Shown: piece after piece, positions 1 to 19,099 of the stretch
Numbering within the stretch: the stretch's first letter is position 1
How the letters are laid out: each line of letters starts with the position of its first letter
Made by a program: the position numbers and the translations under genes
The notes under the pieces: generated by a model
What the model saw: only the letters and a program-made list of their open reading frames with translations
Told to the model about the DNA's origin: nothing
Databases searched by the model: none
NCBI RefSeq assembly: GCF_041296265.1
Contig: NC_091693.1
Location: 19,344,001-19,408,000 of the forward strand
Length of the DNA: 64,000 bases
Reading direction: 5' to 3'
Source: Equus caballus
Taxonomy: Eukaryota; Chordata; Mammalia; Perissodactyla; Equidae

Positions 1-440
1 CCCTCCCAGGGTTAGCCAGTTGCTGGAGACAGTAAGCTATTCTCCTGCTAGTGGCTGCACCTTTCATACGTAAACGATCAATCCGAGCCCAGACCCCAGA
101 GCCCAGGCAGTCCTTTACCAGCTCCTACAGTTCCCGGGCAATATTCCCCTCCTCATCACCCTACGCCAGGCCCCAGACAACTTGGGACAGCCCCTCCAGC
201 CCAGAACTTTCTGAAATTATTCAGACTAGCCAGTCTGAAACCCACTTACCCGGCCTTGTCCATTCCTTCCCACAGAAGCCACAATAAAAGCTTTTGCCAC
301 ATTTTCCCCTCACACCTGCTTCTTGACCAACCCTGGTGCTTCTCCCATGTGGCCCTGCGTCGCATGGTGTGGGCCCTCTTCTTGGGCACTGTAATTATCT
401 TTTCAAAGGCAATTGTCTCCCTTGCCATACCTGAATAATA
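1..440 (+). mobile_element. Probable ERV LTR fragment at window edge
   Basis: No gene is visible here. The stretch is C-rich with an AATAAA at about 281-286, followed by a TGTGGCCCTGCG-type segment and an AATAATAATAAAG end, which looks like the 3' half of a class I endogenous retrovirus LTR. The left edge lies outside the window and no target duplication can be checked. Treated as a fossil element; family assignment is an inference from overall texture only. Confidence 0.3.
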
Positions 441-450
441 ATAAAGTCTA

Positions 451-564
451 CTTTTTTTTTTGTGGTGTGGAAAATTGACCCTAAGTTAACATCTGTTGCC
501 AATCCTCCTGTTGCTGCCAAAGTGGAGTGTGTGAACTTAACCACGACAGTACTGGGCCAGCCCC
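451..564 (-). mobile_element. ERE SINE, internally deleted
   Basis: Reverse-strand equid SINE: T-rich tail at the left, the TTAACATCTGTTGCCAATCC segment, and the inverted head ACTGGGCCAGCCCC at the right. Much of the middle is missing. Confidence 0.75.
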
Positions 565-819
565 AAAACCTACATTTTTAAACACTCTGAATGAGTCTCT
601 GTGGTAGATGGCGTAAAGACTTCCCAAAAATGTCCACGTCCTAATCCAGAGGACCTGTGAATATGTGACCTTGTTTGGCAAAAGGGACTTCGCAGATGTG
701 ATTAAGTTAAGGCTCTTGAGTTGGGGAGATGATCCTAGATTATCAGAGTGGGCCCAATGCACTCTCAAGGATCAGCATAAGAAGGAGGCAAGGGGGTGAC
801 AGTCAGAGCAGGAGATGTA

Positions 820-1036
820 GGGGCTGGCCCAGTGGCGTAGTGGTTAAGTTCACGTGCTCCACTTTGGTGGCCTGGGGTTCACGGGTTCAGATCCCAGGCA
901 CAGACCTACACACCGCTCATCAAGTCATGCTGTGGCAGCGTCCCACATAAAAAATAGAGGAAGACTGGCACAAATGTTAGCTCAGGGCCAATCTTCCTCG
1001 CCAAAAAAAAAAACAAAACAGAGAGAGAGAAAGAAG
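820..1036 (+). mobile_element. ERE1 SINE inside MLT1 LTR
   Basis: Equid tRNA-derived SINE with head GGGGCTGGCCCAGTGGCGTA, B-box-like GGTTCAGATCC, and the GTTAGCTCAGGGCCAATC tail segment followed by an A-rich end. A duplicated AGGAGATGT lies at 810-818 and again just after the element (about 1036-1044), giving a target-site duplication. Confidence 0.88.
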
Positions 1037-1056
1037 GAGATGTGACCACAGAAGGT

Positions 1057-1881
1057 TGTGGACAGACTTCTGGACAGACTCTTGGTCTAACAGGTGAATC
1101 TAGCAAGCAAACTGCATCGGCTTTAGAGTGAGTACAGTTACATCCACGCTGTGCTGCAAAGCAGCCGTGCAGGCCACCGTCAGCCTGTGTCAAATGAGCT
1201 TGCAACCCCACACCTCATGACAGAGGACGCCAGCTAGATAGGCCCACAACAGGAAGAGATAAAGGGAACCTTGCTCTCACTTTTCCCAGCTGCATTTCTT
1301 AGAGATTGAGGGGCTAATTGATGACCCTGGTCCCTGCCTCCCTCCACACACAGATGACATCAGCATCTCTGAGCCTGTTTGATGTATAACCAAGGAATTT
1401 TGTGTGCGTGTGTGTGAGGAAGATCAGCCTTGAGCTAACATCTGTGCCAACCTCCCTCCATTTACTATGTGGGACGCCACCACAGCATGGCTTGATGAGC
1501 GGTGTGTAGGTCCACACCTGAGACTCGAACTTGTGAACTCTGGGCCACCAAAGCAGAGCATGCAAACCTAACCACTACACCACTGGGCCAGCCCCAAGGA
1601 ATTCTTGTTTATGTCACCTTCAATGCATAATCTAGAGAAAAACGCAGATGTATGCTATCTCTTTTTTGACATATATGAAATCTAGTTGTCAGTTTTCCTT
1701 CCTCTCCCCTGCAGGTACAATGTTTTGTGAAAAAGCTATAAGCTGCACTTAAACTCACGTACTCCAGAGCAGTTGCTCAGAATACTCTGTTGAACTGCTG
1801 CCAAGACTCAAAGTCCTCACCTTGATTATCAAAGAGGCTTGTTTAATTAACCTTGACCCAGACTCTTTATTTCAGTCGGCA
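1057..1881 (+). mobile_element. Solo LTR, probably class I ERV (4-bp TSD)
   Basis: The block starts TGTGGACAG and ends TCGGCA, and is bounded by AGGT at 1053-1056 and 1882-1885. TG...CA ends with a 4-bp duplication fit a gammaretrovirus-like (class I) LTR. It lies within the MLT1 LTR and is itself split by an ERE SINE at 1400-1595, leaving about 0.6 kb of LTR. No internal retroviral region is present, so it is a solo LTR. Family name not recognised. Confidence 0.5.
1400..1595 (-). mobile_element. ERE SINE inside the solo LTR
   Basis: Reverse-strand ERE with a GT-rich simple-repeat tail at the left and inverted head CACTGGGCCAGCCCC at the right. Perfect 8-bp target duplication AAGGAATT at 1392-1399 and 1596-1603. 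Confidence 0.9.
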
Positions 1882-2349
1882 AGGTCAAAGTGATTCAGAG
1901 CCATGAGCCAAGAAATGGTGGCTTCTAGAAGCTGGTAATTCAAGGCAAGGAAATGAATTCTTCCCTCAGAGCCTCCGTCAGGAGCACAGGCCTGCAGACA
2001 CGATGCTTTGAGCCCCGTGAGACCCATTTTGGACTTCTGATGCCCAGAAGAGTAAGAGAATACATTTGCATGGTTTTAAGCCACTAAATTTGTGGTGATT
2101 TGTTACAGCAGCTGCAGGAAACTAATACAGACTTTCTCCTTCTTTCTCTGGGTCTCCATCCCTCCCACCTCCCTTCTCTGAGTCCTCCTTCACTTCATTC
2201 ACTAAAACACTAAACTCTTCCCCGTGCATCTCCTCACCTTTTTCGTGGTCATAGCAGCGACCAGAACTCTCAAAGTATTAACACCGATACTATTCCTGAT
2301 GGTGGTAATTTCTTACAGCAGCCACGCGACACGAATACACGCTCATACG

Positions 2350-2570
2350 AAGTAGCTAACAGTTCTATAGCACTTATAATGTGGCAGGTGCCAACCCAAG
2401 CACATTATAAACAACAATTCATTTTATCCGCACTAAATCCCTCCAAGGTAATTATCATCACCAACCCCATTTGACAGATGAGGCAAAGAAGACAAGCCAC
2501 GTCACTTGCCTAAGGTCCCACCGTGAGTGAGTGGCAGAGCTGGGAGTGGACCCCCAGCAGGCTGTGGCCA
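2350..2570 (-). repeat. MIR SINE fragment
   Basis: Contains the MIR core in reverse orientation: CCCCATTTGACAGATGAGGC followed by CACTTGCCTAAGGTC and an agTGGCAGAGCTGGGA-type segment. Old, diverged. Confidence 0.6.
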
Positions 2571-2869
2571 AAATCTGCACTCTCAAGCAGGGGCAATGTT
2601 CTTTTTGACACTGAATCTACGCTCAAAAAATTCTGGTGAATAAATGGTTTCATGAATAAAGGCTGTGTTCTCTTCCCGGCACGCTGTCCACCCATCCCTT
2701 GTGTGGTTGACAGTTTCTGTGTGACCTTTAATTTCACAGGTGGTTTTCTAACACTTAATGTGACCCGGGTCATCGCCTCCTTTCTTCCTTCCTTCACACC
2801 CCATCGCCTGCAGGACGAGCTCTTTGACTCACCACAAATGGCCCAGTGAGGTGCCCTTTCTAGGTTTAT

Positions 2870-3070
2870 TTTTCACACGCCCCCTGCCACCTCACATCCT
2901 GGGTTCTAGGCTCTCACTTCTAAAGGGACCCAGCTTTCTCTTGCACGGGTGGTTTTGTCCGTCTGGAATGCCATCTCTCCTTCTAAGCCTGGGAAGTCTC
3001 CATCAGAATCTCCCAAAATGCAGTTGGATCATCATCCGATCTGCCCAGCCTTCCCCGGTCCCCAGACTGG
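2870..3070 (+). repeat. Probable L2 LINE fragment
   Basis: Pyrimidine-rich text with CTTGCAC and CTGGAATGCC-like words resembles the L2 3' region. Highly diverged; low certainty. Confidence 0.35.
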
Positions 3071-3164
3071 GCTAGGAGTAACCACCCCCCGGCCCTCCAC
3101 ACTGCCTAGTGTTTGCACCGTGACGGCAACATCATCCAGGACTCTGTCCTTCTGGAGCCGTGTA

Positions 3165-3665
3165 TGCGTCTCCTACTGCTGCTTAAACACAGGATCACAA
3201 ACTTAATGGCTTAAAACACGAATTCATTATCTCCTGGTTCTAGAGGTCAGAAGTATAAAATGGGTCTTGATTGGTTAAAAGATCAAGGTGTCTGCAGGGC
3301 TTTATTCCTTCTGGATGTTCTGGGGAGAATCTGTTTCTGGCCTTTTCCAGCCTCTAGAGCCGCCTGCATCCCTTGGCTCGTGGCCCCATCCTCCAGCTTC
3401 AAAACCACCTTGTCTCATTTTCAAATCTCTTACTCTCTTCCATGGTCACATCTCCTTCTCTGATTCTGACCCTCCTGCCTCCCTCTCATTTTGTAATTAC
3501 ATTGAGCCCACTAGATAATCCAGAATAATCTCCCCAACTCAAGATCCTGCACTTAATCACACCTGCAAAGTCCCTTTTATCAGGTAAAGTCACATACTCA
3601 CGGGTTCTGGTGACTAGGACGGGGGCATCTTTGGGAAGGGGGCATTATTATGCCTTCTACCGGCT
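3165..3665 (-). mobile_element. MLT1-type MaLR LTR
   Basis: Reverse complement of an MLT1 LTR: it begins with CTGCTTAAACACAGG and ACTTAATGGCTTAAAAC, passes through AGATCAAGGTGTCTGCAGGG and GATAATCCAGAATAATCTCC, and ends with CATTATTATGCCTTCTACC. Fossil solo LTR with no internal region seen. Confidence 0.75.
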
Positions 3666-3669
3666 GTGT

Positions 3670-4435
3670 CTGTTCCCCCCACCAGAGGGGGGCAGGAAAT
3701 GGGGTGAGGTTCATCTCTGGGTCCCCAGCATCGTCCAGCACATGGCCAACAGTAAAGTGAGTAACAACGTTTGCTGAATGAATATGTGAGTCATGCCAAT
3801 ATTGTCGTGGGTGCCACAACAAGAAGCTGCCTGAATTAGTCCCTGCTGCTCCTGCTGAAGACCCTTCAGGGTCCTCTCCAAGCCCTTCGTGACTTCTCCC
3901 CTGCTTGCCTCTCCAGCCGCATCTTCCATCACACTCACCCACCATCTTTTTCTTCAGCCGCACTGGCCTTTTTTCAGTTCTTAAAAAGCTACTTAGGGGC
4001 CGGCCCAGTGGCGCAGCGGTTAAGTTCAAGCCTTTCTCTTCTTGGCAGCCCGGGGTTCGCCGGTTCGGATCCTGGGTGCAGACATGGCACCAGTTGGCAA
4101 GCCATGCTGTGGAAGCATCCCACATATAAAGTAGAGGAAGATGGGCATGGATGTTAGCTCAGGGCCAGTCTTCCTCAGTAAAAAGAGGAGGATTGGCAGC
4201 AGTTAGCTCAGGGCTAATCTTCCTCAAAAACAAAAAACAACAACAAAAAACATACTTAGCTCTTTCCCATCTCAGAGAACTTGCTCATGCCATTCCTCTG
4301 CTGCTGTTCTCCCCACTATCAACCCCGCTGGACCGGCAGGTGCACGAGGACAGAGAAAGCATCTGTCTCATTTCCAGTGTATCCCCAGGACCTGGCACAG
4401 ATTAGATGCTCAATAAATATGTGTGCTCTGTTGGG
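3670..4435 (+). repeat. L2 LINE 3' end, split by an ERE SINE
   Basis: L2 sequence flanks the SINE at 3996-4252. The right part ends with GTGTATCCCCAGGACCTGGC and GATGCTCAATAAATA, typical of the L2 3' terminus. Confidence 0.6.
3996..4252 (+). mobile_element. ERE1 SINE
   Basis: Near full-length: head GGGGCCGGCCCAGTGGCGCA, GGTTCGGATCCTGGGTGCAG, two TTAGCTCAGG tail repeats and an A-rich end. Target duplication TACTTA at 3990-3995 and 4253-4258. Confidence 0.92.
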
Positions 4436-4984
4436 AGGACTGTCTGTTGAGTGACCTTGAAGGCTCTTTCTGGAATTCCTGGCTATGACAGGGCTGGGAG
4501 AGAGGCTTCCCCTCTCGCCAGGATTTCAACTTCCTCCGAGGTCTCTCAATGATGCTGCCAGCAAGTCCTGGAAAGCGCTGGCAGCCAAACTCACACAATT
4601 TGGTACCCAAGCTCCAAATGGATTTGCCACACTTTCAAAACCCTCGTTTTGCTTGTCCTGTAAAGAAAGCAAGAGAGCTAGGAAGTGGGTGTCTTTTGGG
4701 GGTAGAGTGTAGCAAGCAGCACCCCAGCTGAGCAGCTCCTGCCAGAAGACATGAGGGAATGGGCTCCCACGTATTTGCTGACCCTCTGCCCCAAAATGCC
4801 ACTTCATGTTCTATGCCCTCCGTTCATCCCCTGGCTCTCACTGTAGGTCCCAGAAACTCTGTCACATCCTTAAGCTCTGAGGTCTGCCTCCCACGATGGA
4901 AGGTGCCTGACCTGCTGAGCAGAGGATTTGTTCTCCAGACCAGTGGTTTTCCTTATTTAATTATAAGTTAAAGAAAACAGAGTG

Positions 4985-5170
4985 GACACAGTTCAGCGAG
5001 TGGACTCTGGGACCACACTGGTTGGGTTTCAATCCCGGCACGCCCACTTTCTGGCTGTGTGACTTCGAGCAAGTTTCTTGTCCACTCTGTGCCTCAGTTT
5101 CCTTATCTGTAAAATGAGGCTGCTTCAGGACCCACTTCAAAGATTTGTTGTGAGGATGACACACAATAAT
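4985..5170 (+). repeat. MIR SINE
   Basis: Forward MIR: TGGGTTTCAATCC, CTGGCTGTGTGACTTCGAGC, and TGCCTCAGTTTCCTTATCTG followed by AAAATGAGG. Confidence 0.8.
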
Positions 5171-5482
5171 ATTCAGAAAGCCTTTAGAACAGGGGCAGGC
5201 ACCAGTGGCCCAGCATGAGAGCCTTGCTGAATAGACTCAGGCAAATAAAAAGGTCGAGAAAGGTACAGAGAAAATGACAAGACACTCTTGGATGCGATGC
5301 CCAGACTGGCCAAGCCTTAATGGATTGCCATGGTTGTTTCAGATCTCTTTTCATCAGGCATAAAATGTGACAGAGTTGAAGCCCCGTGTGGCCCGTCCCC
5401 AACCACAGTATCCCCTTTCTGACTTCAGAGGAAACTGCTCTCCTGAACTTGGAGTCTTTCTTTCCCATAAGTGTTTCCAGTT

Positions 5483-5732
5483 TTTTTCTTTTTTTGTTTT
5501 GAGGAAGATTAGCCCTGAGCTAACATCTGCCACCAATCCTCCTCTTTTCGCTGAGGAAGACTGGCCCTGAGCTAACGTCCATGCCCATCTTCCTCCACTT
5601 TATATGTGGGATGCCTCCCACAGCATGGCGTGCCAAGAGGTGCCATGTCCTCACCCGGGATCCGAAACGGCGAACCCCAGGCCGCCGAAGCGGAACGTGC
5701 GCCCTTAACCACTGCACCACCGGGCCGGCCCC
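5483..5732 (-). mobile_element. ERE1 SINE
   Basis: Reverse-strand copy with T-rich left end, two GAGGAAGA(T/C)T...CCCTGAGCTAAC segments and the inverted head CCGGGCCGGCCCC. Target duplication TCCAGTT at 5476-5482 and 5733-5739. Confidence 0.92.
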
Positions 5733-6214
5733 TCCAGTTCTTTTTGAAATAAGAATGTACCTATAAACAATACATTGTACTGTTTGACATGCTTCTGTAG
5801 GTCATAGAAAAGGACTGTTTGCCTGTCATGTCACTTAATTTTTTTTCTCCAAAGTTTAAGTTTTTGAGATTCCATGCCAACAAATTGTGAGGTTAGTTCA
5901 TCTGCTTTCCTTGCTACGTGGCGTCCTGTTGTTAGAATTGGCCGCGGTTTATTCGCCACTGTCTTTCTACCGGTGGCTGCTTCCAATTTCGAGCTATCAC
6001 ACTCAATGCTGCAACAGGTGTTCTTGCACGTCTTCTCGGGCACAGGTTTGAGCTACTCAAGGGTTGATATCTTCTGTCTTGGACAGAAATCGCCAGACCA
6101 CAAGATACGCTCATTTTCTACTTTACCGGATATTGAAAAATGATTTCTCTGGGCATATGAATGCACCACCAACAATTGTTAATTATAACTCTGTATTCTG
6201 AAATCATGTAAGAA

Positions 6215-6412
6215 CTTGCAAAACAGTACAGAGTTCCTTTGGACGCTACACCCAGCTTGCCCCCAGCGATATCGTAGACAACCAGAGCACATTGTGGGAA
6301 CCCGGAACTGATATTGCTACATTATTTAATCGGGTACAGACCTGAGTCTGTTTTCACCAGCACTTATTCGGATTTACATGCACTTTAAAAATTTTCTAGT
6401 GTGCAGCTCTAC
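6215..6412. repeat. L1M LINE fragment
   Basis: ACTTGCAAAACAGTACAGAG, CACCCAGCTTGCCCCCAGCG and GATTTACATGCACTTT resemble a recurrent segment of old mammalian L1 3' regions. Orientation not resolved. The preceding 5,760-6,210 stretch shows nothing I recognise. Confidence 0.45.
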
Positions 6413-6417
6413 AAAAT

Positions 6418-6480
6418 TTTTCTTTTTTCTCCCCAAAGCCCCAGTACGTAGCTGTGTATCCTAGTTGTGATGTGGCGTCC
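6418..6480 (-). mobile_element. ERE2 SINE fragment
   Basis: Short piece with TTTTTTCTCCCCAAAGCCCC and GTACGTAGCTGTGTATCCTA, the 3' part of ERE2 in reverse orientation. Confidence 0.65.
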
Positions 6481-7299
6481 TCTGTGCAATCCCTTCACAT
6501 TTTTATTCAGCAGTTAGTGTGAGCTTGGAACCTGGAAGTCTCTGTGCGAAACTCAGATCTTAATTAAATGTCTACAAGGGAAGAGAAACGGACGAATGTG
6601 CTGTAGGTGAAGTTGGCCAGCCCTTTGCCAATGGACTTAGAGAATAATCACTTACTATATTTTAGAGTAGACCCCAGAGCTCAGTTAACCCTCTTAACTC
6701 TGTGTAAGTAAATGCTATGGTGACCTCTGTTTTCCATAACAGAAAAGTGAGGTTCAGAGAGGGAAACCCCTTGCGAAAAACAGTACAGCCAAGAAGTGGC
6801 ATGCAGGGGTTTGGAACACGCCAGCCTGGCCCCAGGGTTCTTCAGAAGGAGGACAGCCTGGTTCCTAAAACCCTGGTCTCTGGGAGCAGCCAATTTGCAG
6901 GTCTTCACATCTCGGCTGTGAGATCTCAAACAGATGACCATGGTTCTCCGGGTCGGCTTCTCCCCCTGTAAATGGAGAGCAATAGAACCTAGTTGGCGGG
7001 TCTGTGGTCAGAAGTCAGGGATGAGGAAAGGAAGGCGCGGAGCCGGGGGCCTGCGCCACAGCAGGCGCTCTCTAATACTAGTAATTATTATTATCTTTGC
7101 TGTTACCATCCTCGATCCCTCTCTGGACAATTCCTAACGGTGCGCCGCGTTCTGACCAAGAGCCCGGGGAAGGAGGAAAGGAGACCCCCGAGGGTTGAAG
7201 TTGCCAAGAAAAGAGAGCCCCTCCCCTTATGTCACGTGGTTAGATGACTCCCGAGGCCAAGCATGAAGTGTTTCTGGTCCCACCCCCCGTAAGGCGGGG

Positions 7300-15530
<8,231 letters not shown>

Positions 15531-15541
15531 TGCATGCCGTG

Positions 15542-15547
15542 AATAAA
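15542..15547 (+). terminator. DHDH: DHDH poly(A) signal
   Basis: Canonical AATAAA 12 bp after the stop codon; the 3' UTR is therefore very short. Confidence 0.85.
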
Positions 15548-16189
15548 TAAAGACATGGCTTCCACAGAGATCTTGGAGGTGGTGATTTGGTGGGAGCTGC
15601 AGAGAGCCCACCACCAAAGGGGTCACGAGAGAATAAACTTGCTGGAAGGATGTGGAGAGGGGAGGAAGGCGGGGTCAGGACCACATTTTTCACAAGCTCC
15701 TGGAGCAGACCCTGTGGGCAGATCCACAGTTCGCTTGCCTCAGGCTGTGACCTCGGGCCGGGAACAGTCTGTGGGAAGGAGGTGTCCCAACTGTACCCTC
15801 CCCCAGCCTCTCTCTGCTCTTGTCTCCTTATCAGTATGGTACCCACCACCCTCTGGTGGGGATTAAATGGGAACAGGTATATGAACAGCACAGCACACAG
15901 TAGGTCCTCAACAAATGTTAGCTGATGGCCCTTCACTCTGAGGTCAGGCCTTTCCTGAACTGGCCTTCAGAACGTCCAGGCCTCCGTGATGGCACAAAGA
16001 GTCATTTTGACGGGAAAGAAGGGATGTGCCTTCACCAGAGTTTCAGTGGCCTTACTGGCAGAGCCTGGGTCATATGTCCCAAATTACAAGCAGTTGGAGA
16101 GCAGCTATATGTAGGTCCTTGGCCAGCCAATTAGGGTCAACTCTGTGCTCTAGGCAAGGTCTAACTTTCACATTTTCCTGTAGTTGTGA

Positions 16190-16560
16190 GGATAGGTGAG
16201 GTTATGCTGCAGTAACAAATAGCCCCCAGATCTCAGCTTAGCACGACAGGTTTATTTCTCACTCGTGTTAGCTTTTGGCCAAGGGTTCTGGTCTGTATGT
16301 GTCTGGGATCCAGGCTTAAAGAGCCACTACAATCTGAAGTCCTGCCCATCGCAGTGACTGAGGAAAGAATGCCCTGGAGGTACCAAAACTTAAATGGTCT
16401 GACGCATAACGACATACATAACCTCTGATGAGTTATTGGCCAGAACTAGTCACATGGCCTCAATGAACCAGAGGGAGTCCAGAAAGTTCAATTCTACTAG
16501 GTTTTAGAAGATGGAGATGGATATATTGCGTTTATGACACTAGTCACTCTCACTTTGAAC
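16190..16560 (-). repeat. Unassigned ancient interspersed repeat
   Basis: GCTGCAGTAACAAATAGCCC and GGTTTATTTCTCACTCG followed by ATTGGCCAGAACTAGTCACA look like a common old mammalian repeat with LTR-like ends. I cannot name the family. No gene is seen between DHDH and the BAX promoter. Confidence 0.35.
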
Positions 16561-17096
16561 AAGTAAGCAATTTGCAGAAATCTCAGAACAGAACCCAATG
16601 GGATGTGTGCAGCATCTGAGTTAGGCCTGAAAAGGCAAAGAGGAGGGCCTCCCTTTCAACCTTTCCTGGTACCGGAGTGAGGATGTGGTGTTGGGCATTG
16701 GTGTGTCCATCTTACACCATGAGATGGAAGCGTGTGTTGTGGATGGTGGAGCAACAAGCTAGAAGGATAGAAGAAAGACACGATTACGGAGGCCGGCATG
16801 CCCCAAGATTTGCAGGGTGAGTTGGAAAACTGGAGACCTGATGTTTCGTTCCAGTCTCGTTCCAGTCCAAGTCGGAAAGCCTGAGTACCAGGAGAGCTGA
16901 TGGTGTAGTTCTCGTCCAAAAGCTGGCAGCTTGAGACCCAAGAAGATTTGACGTTTCACTTTGAGTCTGAAGGCAGTCAGGCAGAGAGAATTCTTTCTCA
17001 CTTGGGGGAGGGTCCACCTTTTTGTTCTATTCAGGCCTTAATTGATTAGACAGGCCCACCCACATTAGGAAGGGCAATCTGTCTACCAATTTAAAT

Positions 17097-17322
17097 TTTT
17101 TTTTTTTAAGATTTTATTTTTTCCTTTTTCTCCCCAAAGCCCCCCCGGTACACAGTTGTATGCTCTTCATTGTGGGTCGTTCTAATTGTGGCATGTGGGA
17201 CGCTGCCTCAGCGTGGCTTGATGAGCAGTGGCACGTCCGCGCCCAGGATTCGAACCAATGAAACATTGGGCCACCTGCAGTGGAGCGCGCGAACTTAACC
17301 TCTCGGCCACGGGGCCAGCCCC
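17097..17322 (-). mobile_element. ERE2 SINE
   Basis: Reverse ERE2 with T-rich left end, TTCTCCCCAAAGCCCCCC and inverted head CGGCCACGGGGCCAGCCCC. Target duplication ACCAATTTAAAT at 17085-17096 and repeated from 17324. Confidence 0.92.
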
Positions 17323-17375
17323 AACCAATTTAAATGTTAATCTCATCCCAAAACACACTCAAAGAATCACCCAGA

Positions 17376-18087
17376 GGGGCCGGCCCCATGGCCGAGTGGG
17401 CACTCCGCTTCAGCGGCCCAGGATTTTGCCAGTTTTTCTTTTTTTTTCCTTTTTCTCCCCAAAGACCTCCAATACATGGTTGTATATTCTTAGTTGTGGG
17501 TCCTTCTAGTTGTGGCATGTGGGACACCACTTCAGCGTGGCTCGATGAGCAGTGCCATGTCTGCGCCCAGGACTGGAGCCAACGAAAGACTGGGCCGCCT
17601 GCAGCAGAGGCGCAAACTTAACCACTTGGCCACGGGGCCGGCCCCAAATATGTATCTCAATGCACGGAAGCTGAGAGGAGGGCTTTTTTTTTTTTTTTTT
17701 GAGGAAGACTAGCCCTGAGCTAACATCTGCTGCCAATCCTCCTCTTTTTGCTGAGGAAGACTGGCCCTGAGCTAATATCCGCGCCAATCTTCCTCTACTT
17801 TATACGTGGGATGCCTACCACAGCATGGCTTTTGCCAAGTGGTGCCATGTCCACACCTGGGATCCGAACCAGCGAACCCTGGGCCGCTAAAGTGGAATGT
17901 GCACACTTAACTGCTGCACCACTGGGCCAGCCCCAGATTTTGCCAGTTTGGATCCTGGCCATGGACATGGCACCGCTCATCAAGCCATGCTGAGGTGGTG
18001 TCCCACATAGCACAACCAGAGGCACTCACAACTAGAATACACAACTATGCTCTAGGGGGCTTTGGGGAGAAGAAGAAGAAGGAAAGA
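17376..18087 (+). mobile_element. ERE2 SINE split by a nested SINE dimer
   Basis: Forward ERE2 halves at 17376-17435 and 17936-18087, flanked by a perfect 15-bp duplication AAAGAATCACCCAGA at 17361-17375 and 18088-18102. A 500-bp block (17436-17935) interrupts it, flanked by its own 14-bp duplication GATTTTGCCAGTTT at 17422-17435 and 17936-17949. Confidence 0.9.
17436..17935 (-). mobile_element. Composite ERE1-spacer-ERE2 insertion
   Basis: Read on the minus strand: ERE1 (17935 to 17701), its A tail (17700-17684), 38 bp of non-SINE sequence (17683-17646), ERE2 (17645 down to about 17450), and a terminal A tail. One pair of 14-bp target duplications encloses the whole, and neither internal junction shows a duplication. 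This suggests a single read-through transcript was retrotransposed. Two separate insertions are the alternative. Confidence 0.75.
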
Positions 18088-18170
18088 AAAGAATCACCCA
18101 GAATAAAGTTTGGCCAAATATCTGGGCACCCTATGGCTCAGTCAAGTTGACACATAAAATTAACCGTCAC

Positions 18171-18351
18171 ATAAGTTCACACACTCCACTTCCGCGGCCC
18201 AGGGTTTGCCGGTTTGGATCCCAGGCATGGACCTACACACCTGCTCATCAAGCCACGCTGTGGCAGGCGTCCCACATATAAAATAGAGGAAGACTGGCAC
18301 AGAGGTTAGCTCAGGGCCAATCTTCCTCAAAACAAACAAACAAACAAAAAA
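18171..18351 (+). mobile_element. ERE1 SINE, 5' truncated
   Basis: Begins in AAGTTCACACACTCCACTTC, contains CCCACATATAAAATAGAGGA and TTAGCTCAGGGCCAATCTTC, and ends in (CAAA)n. Confidence 0.85.
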
Positions 18352-18825
18352 AGAGGTGGAGTCCAGCTCCCCTTCCCTTGAAACTGAGTGGGCTCATGAC
18401 TGATTTGTAGCTGTCACAACGAAGCAGAAGTGATTTTGCACGACTCCGGGGGTTACATCAGGAAAGGCGTGCAATTTCTTCTCTGTTAGCTGAAACCCTC
18501 TTGAAACCTTCAGCCATCACATAAATAGCTCAGCTGCCCTGAAGCCACCAAGCTGGGAGGGAGTCCTAACTATCCAACACAAAGAAACCACACAGGAAGC
18601 CTTGAGGCTCCGTTAAAATAGATGTTCCCTCTGGTCTCAACTGTTTGAGCCCCTCTGCTGTTCCAGCTCCAGCTGCCGAGTGACCCCAAGCTGCAATGCC
18701 CACTAAGCCTTTCCCAGTCCCATCACCCATAGGCTTATGAAAGATGATAAAAGGGTTGTCACTGTTTTAAGCCACTAGGCTCCAGGCTGATTCGTTACGC
18801 AGCAATAGCTAACCAGAACAACTGG
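18352..18825 (+). mobile_element. MLT1-type MaLR LTR
   Basis: Starts GAGGTGGAGTCCAGCTCCCC and ends with GTTTTAAGCCACTAGGCTCC and TTACGCAGCAATAGCTAACC, the usual MLT1 3' end. Fossil. Confidence 0.7.
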
Positions 18826-19099
18826 TACTTTTACAGCAGCAGAGATGGAGTCACTTTTAATATGTCTAGGCAGAAGTGGAGCCCTGAAGTCCTACTTATT
18901 GTTCTCCACCCTAGAAACTTTCCTAGGTCAGCCCCCAGGGCCCTCTGCCCTGGAATAACTCAGCCGCTAGAACATCTGTTCTTCCTCTCCGTTGCCGCGC
19001 TTCCTCAGCGTGCAAAGTGTTCTTCCTTTCCTGGCTCTCAGTGACTTCTACGTCCTGGTATTCACGTCCTTGTGTAATCTCCTCTCCTCTGACAGTGCA

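Larger units (their letters stand above)
600..2130 (+). mobile_element. MLT1A-type MaLR LTR, interrupted by later insertions
   Basis: Host LTR sequence is present at 600-819, 1037-1056 and 1882-2130. It starts with a GGTAGATGGCG-like head, continues through the AATATGTGACCTTGTTTGGC and GTGATTAAGTTAAGG motifs, and ends with TTTTAAGCCACTAAATTTG and TGTTACAGCAGC. These are hallmarks of ERVL-MaLR MLT1 LTRs. An ERE SINE (820-1036) and a younger solo LTR (1057-1881) sit inside it, so it is the oldest layer. Fossil element. Confidence 0.8.
16980..18172. mobile_element. Ancient LTR-like repeat hosting two SINE insertions
   Basis: Host pieces at about 16980-17096, 17323-17375 and 18088-18172 read on from each other across the SINE insertions (shared CCAATTTAAAT and AAAGAATCACCCAGA junctions). 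They end with GTTGACACATAAAATTAACC. This looks like an old LTR-class repeat; the family is not certain. Fossil. Confidence 0.4.

Noticed and set aside
1-440. 3' end of the neighbouring NUCB1 gene
   Set aside because: Synteny would place NUCB1 upstream of DHDH, but no NUCB1-like coding sequence is visible; the text looks like an LTR.
1398-1416. GT-rich dinucleotide tract as an independent microsatellite
   Set aside because: It is the simple-repeat tail of the ERE SINE at 1400-1595, inside that element's target duplication.
3598-4125. A 175-codon open frame on the minus strand
   Set aside because: It runs through L2 and an ERE SINE and has no recognisable protein similarity.
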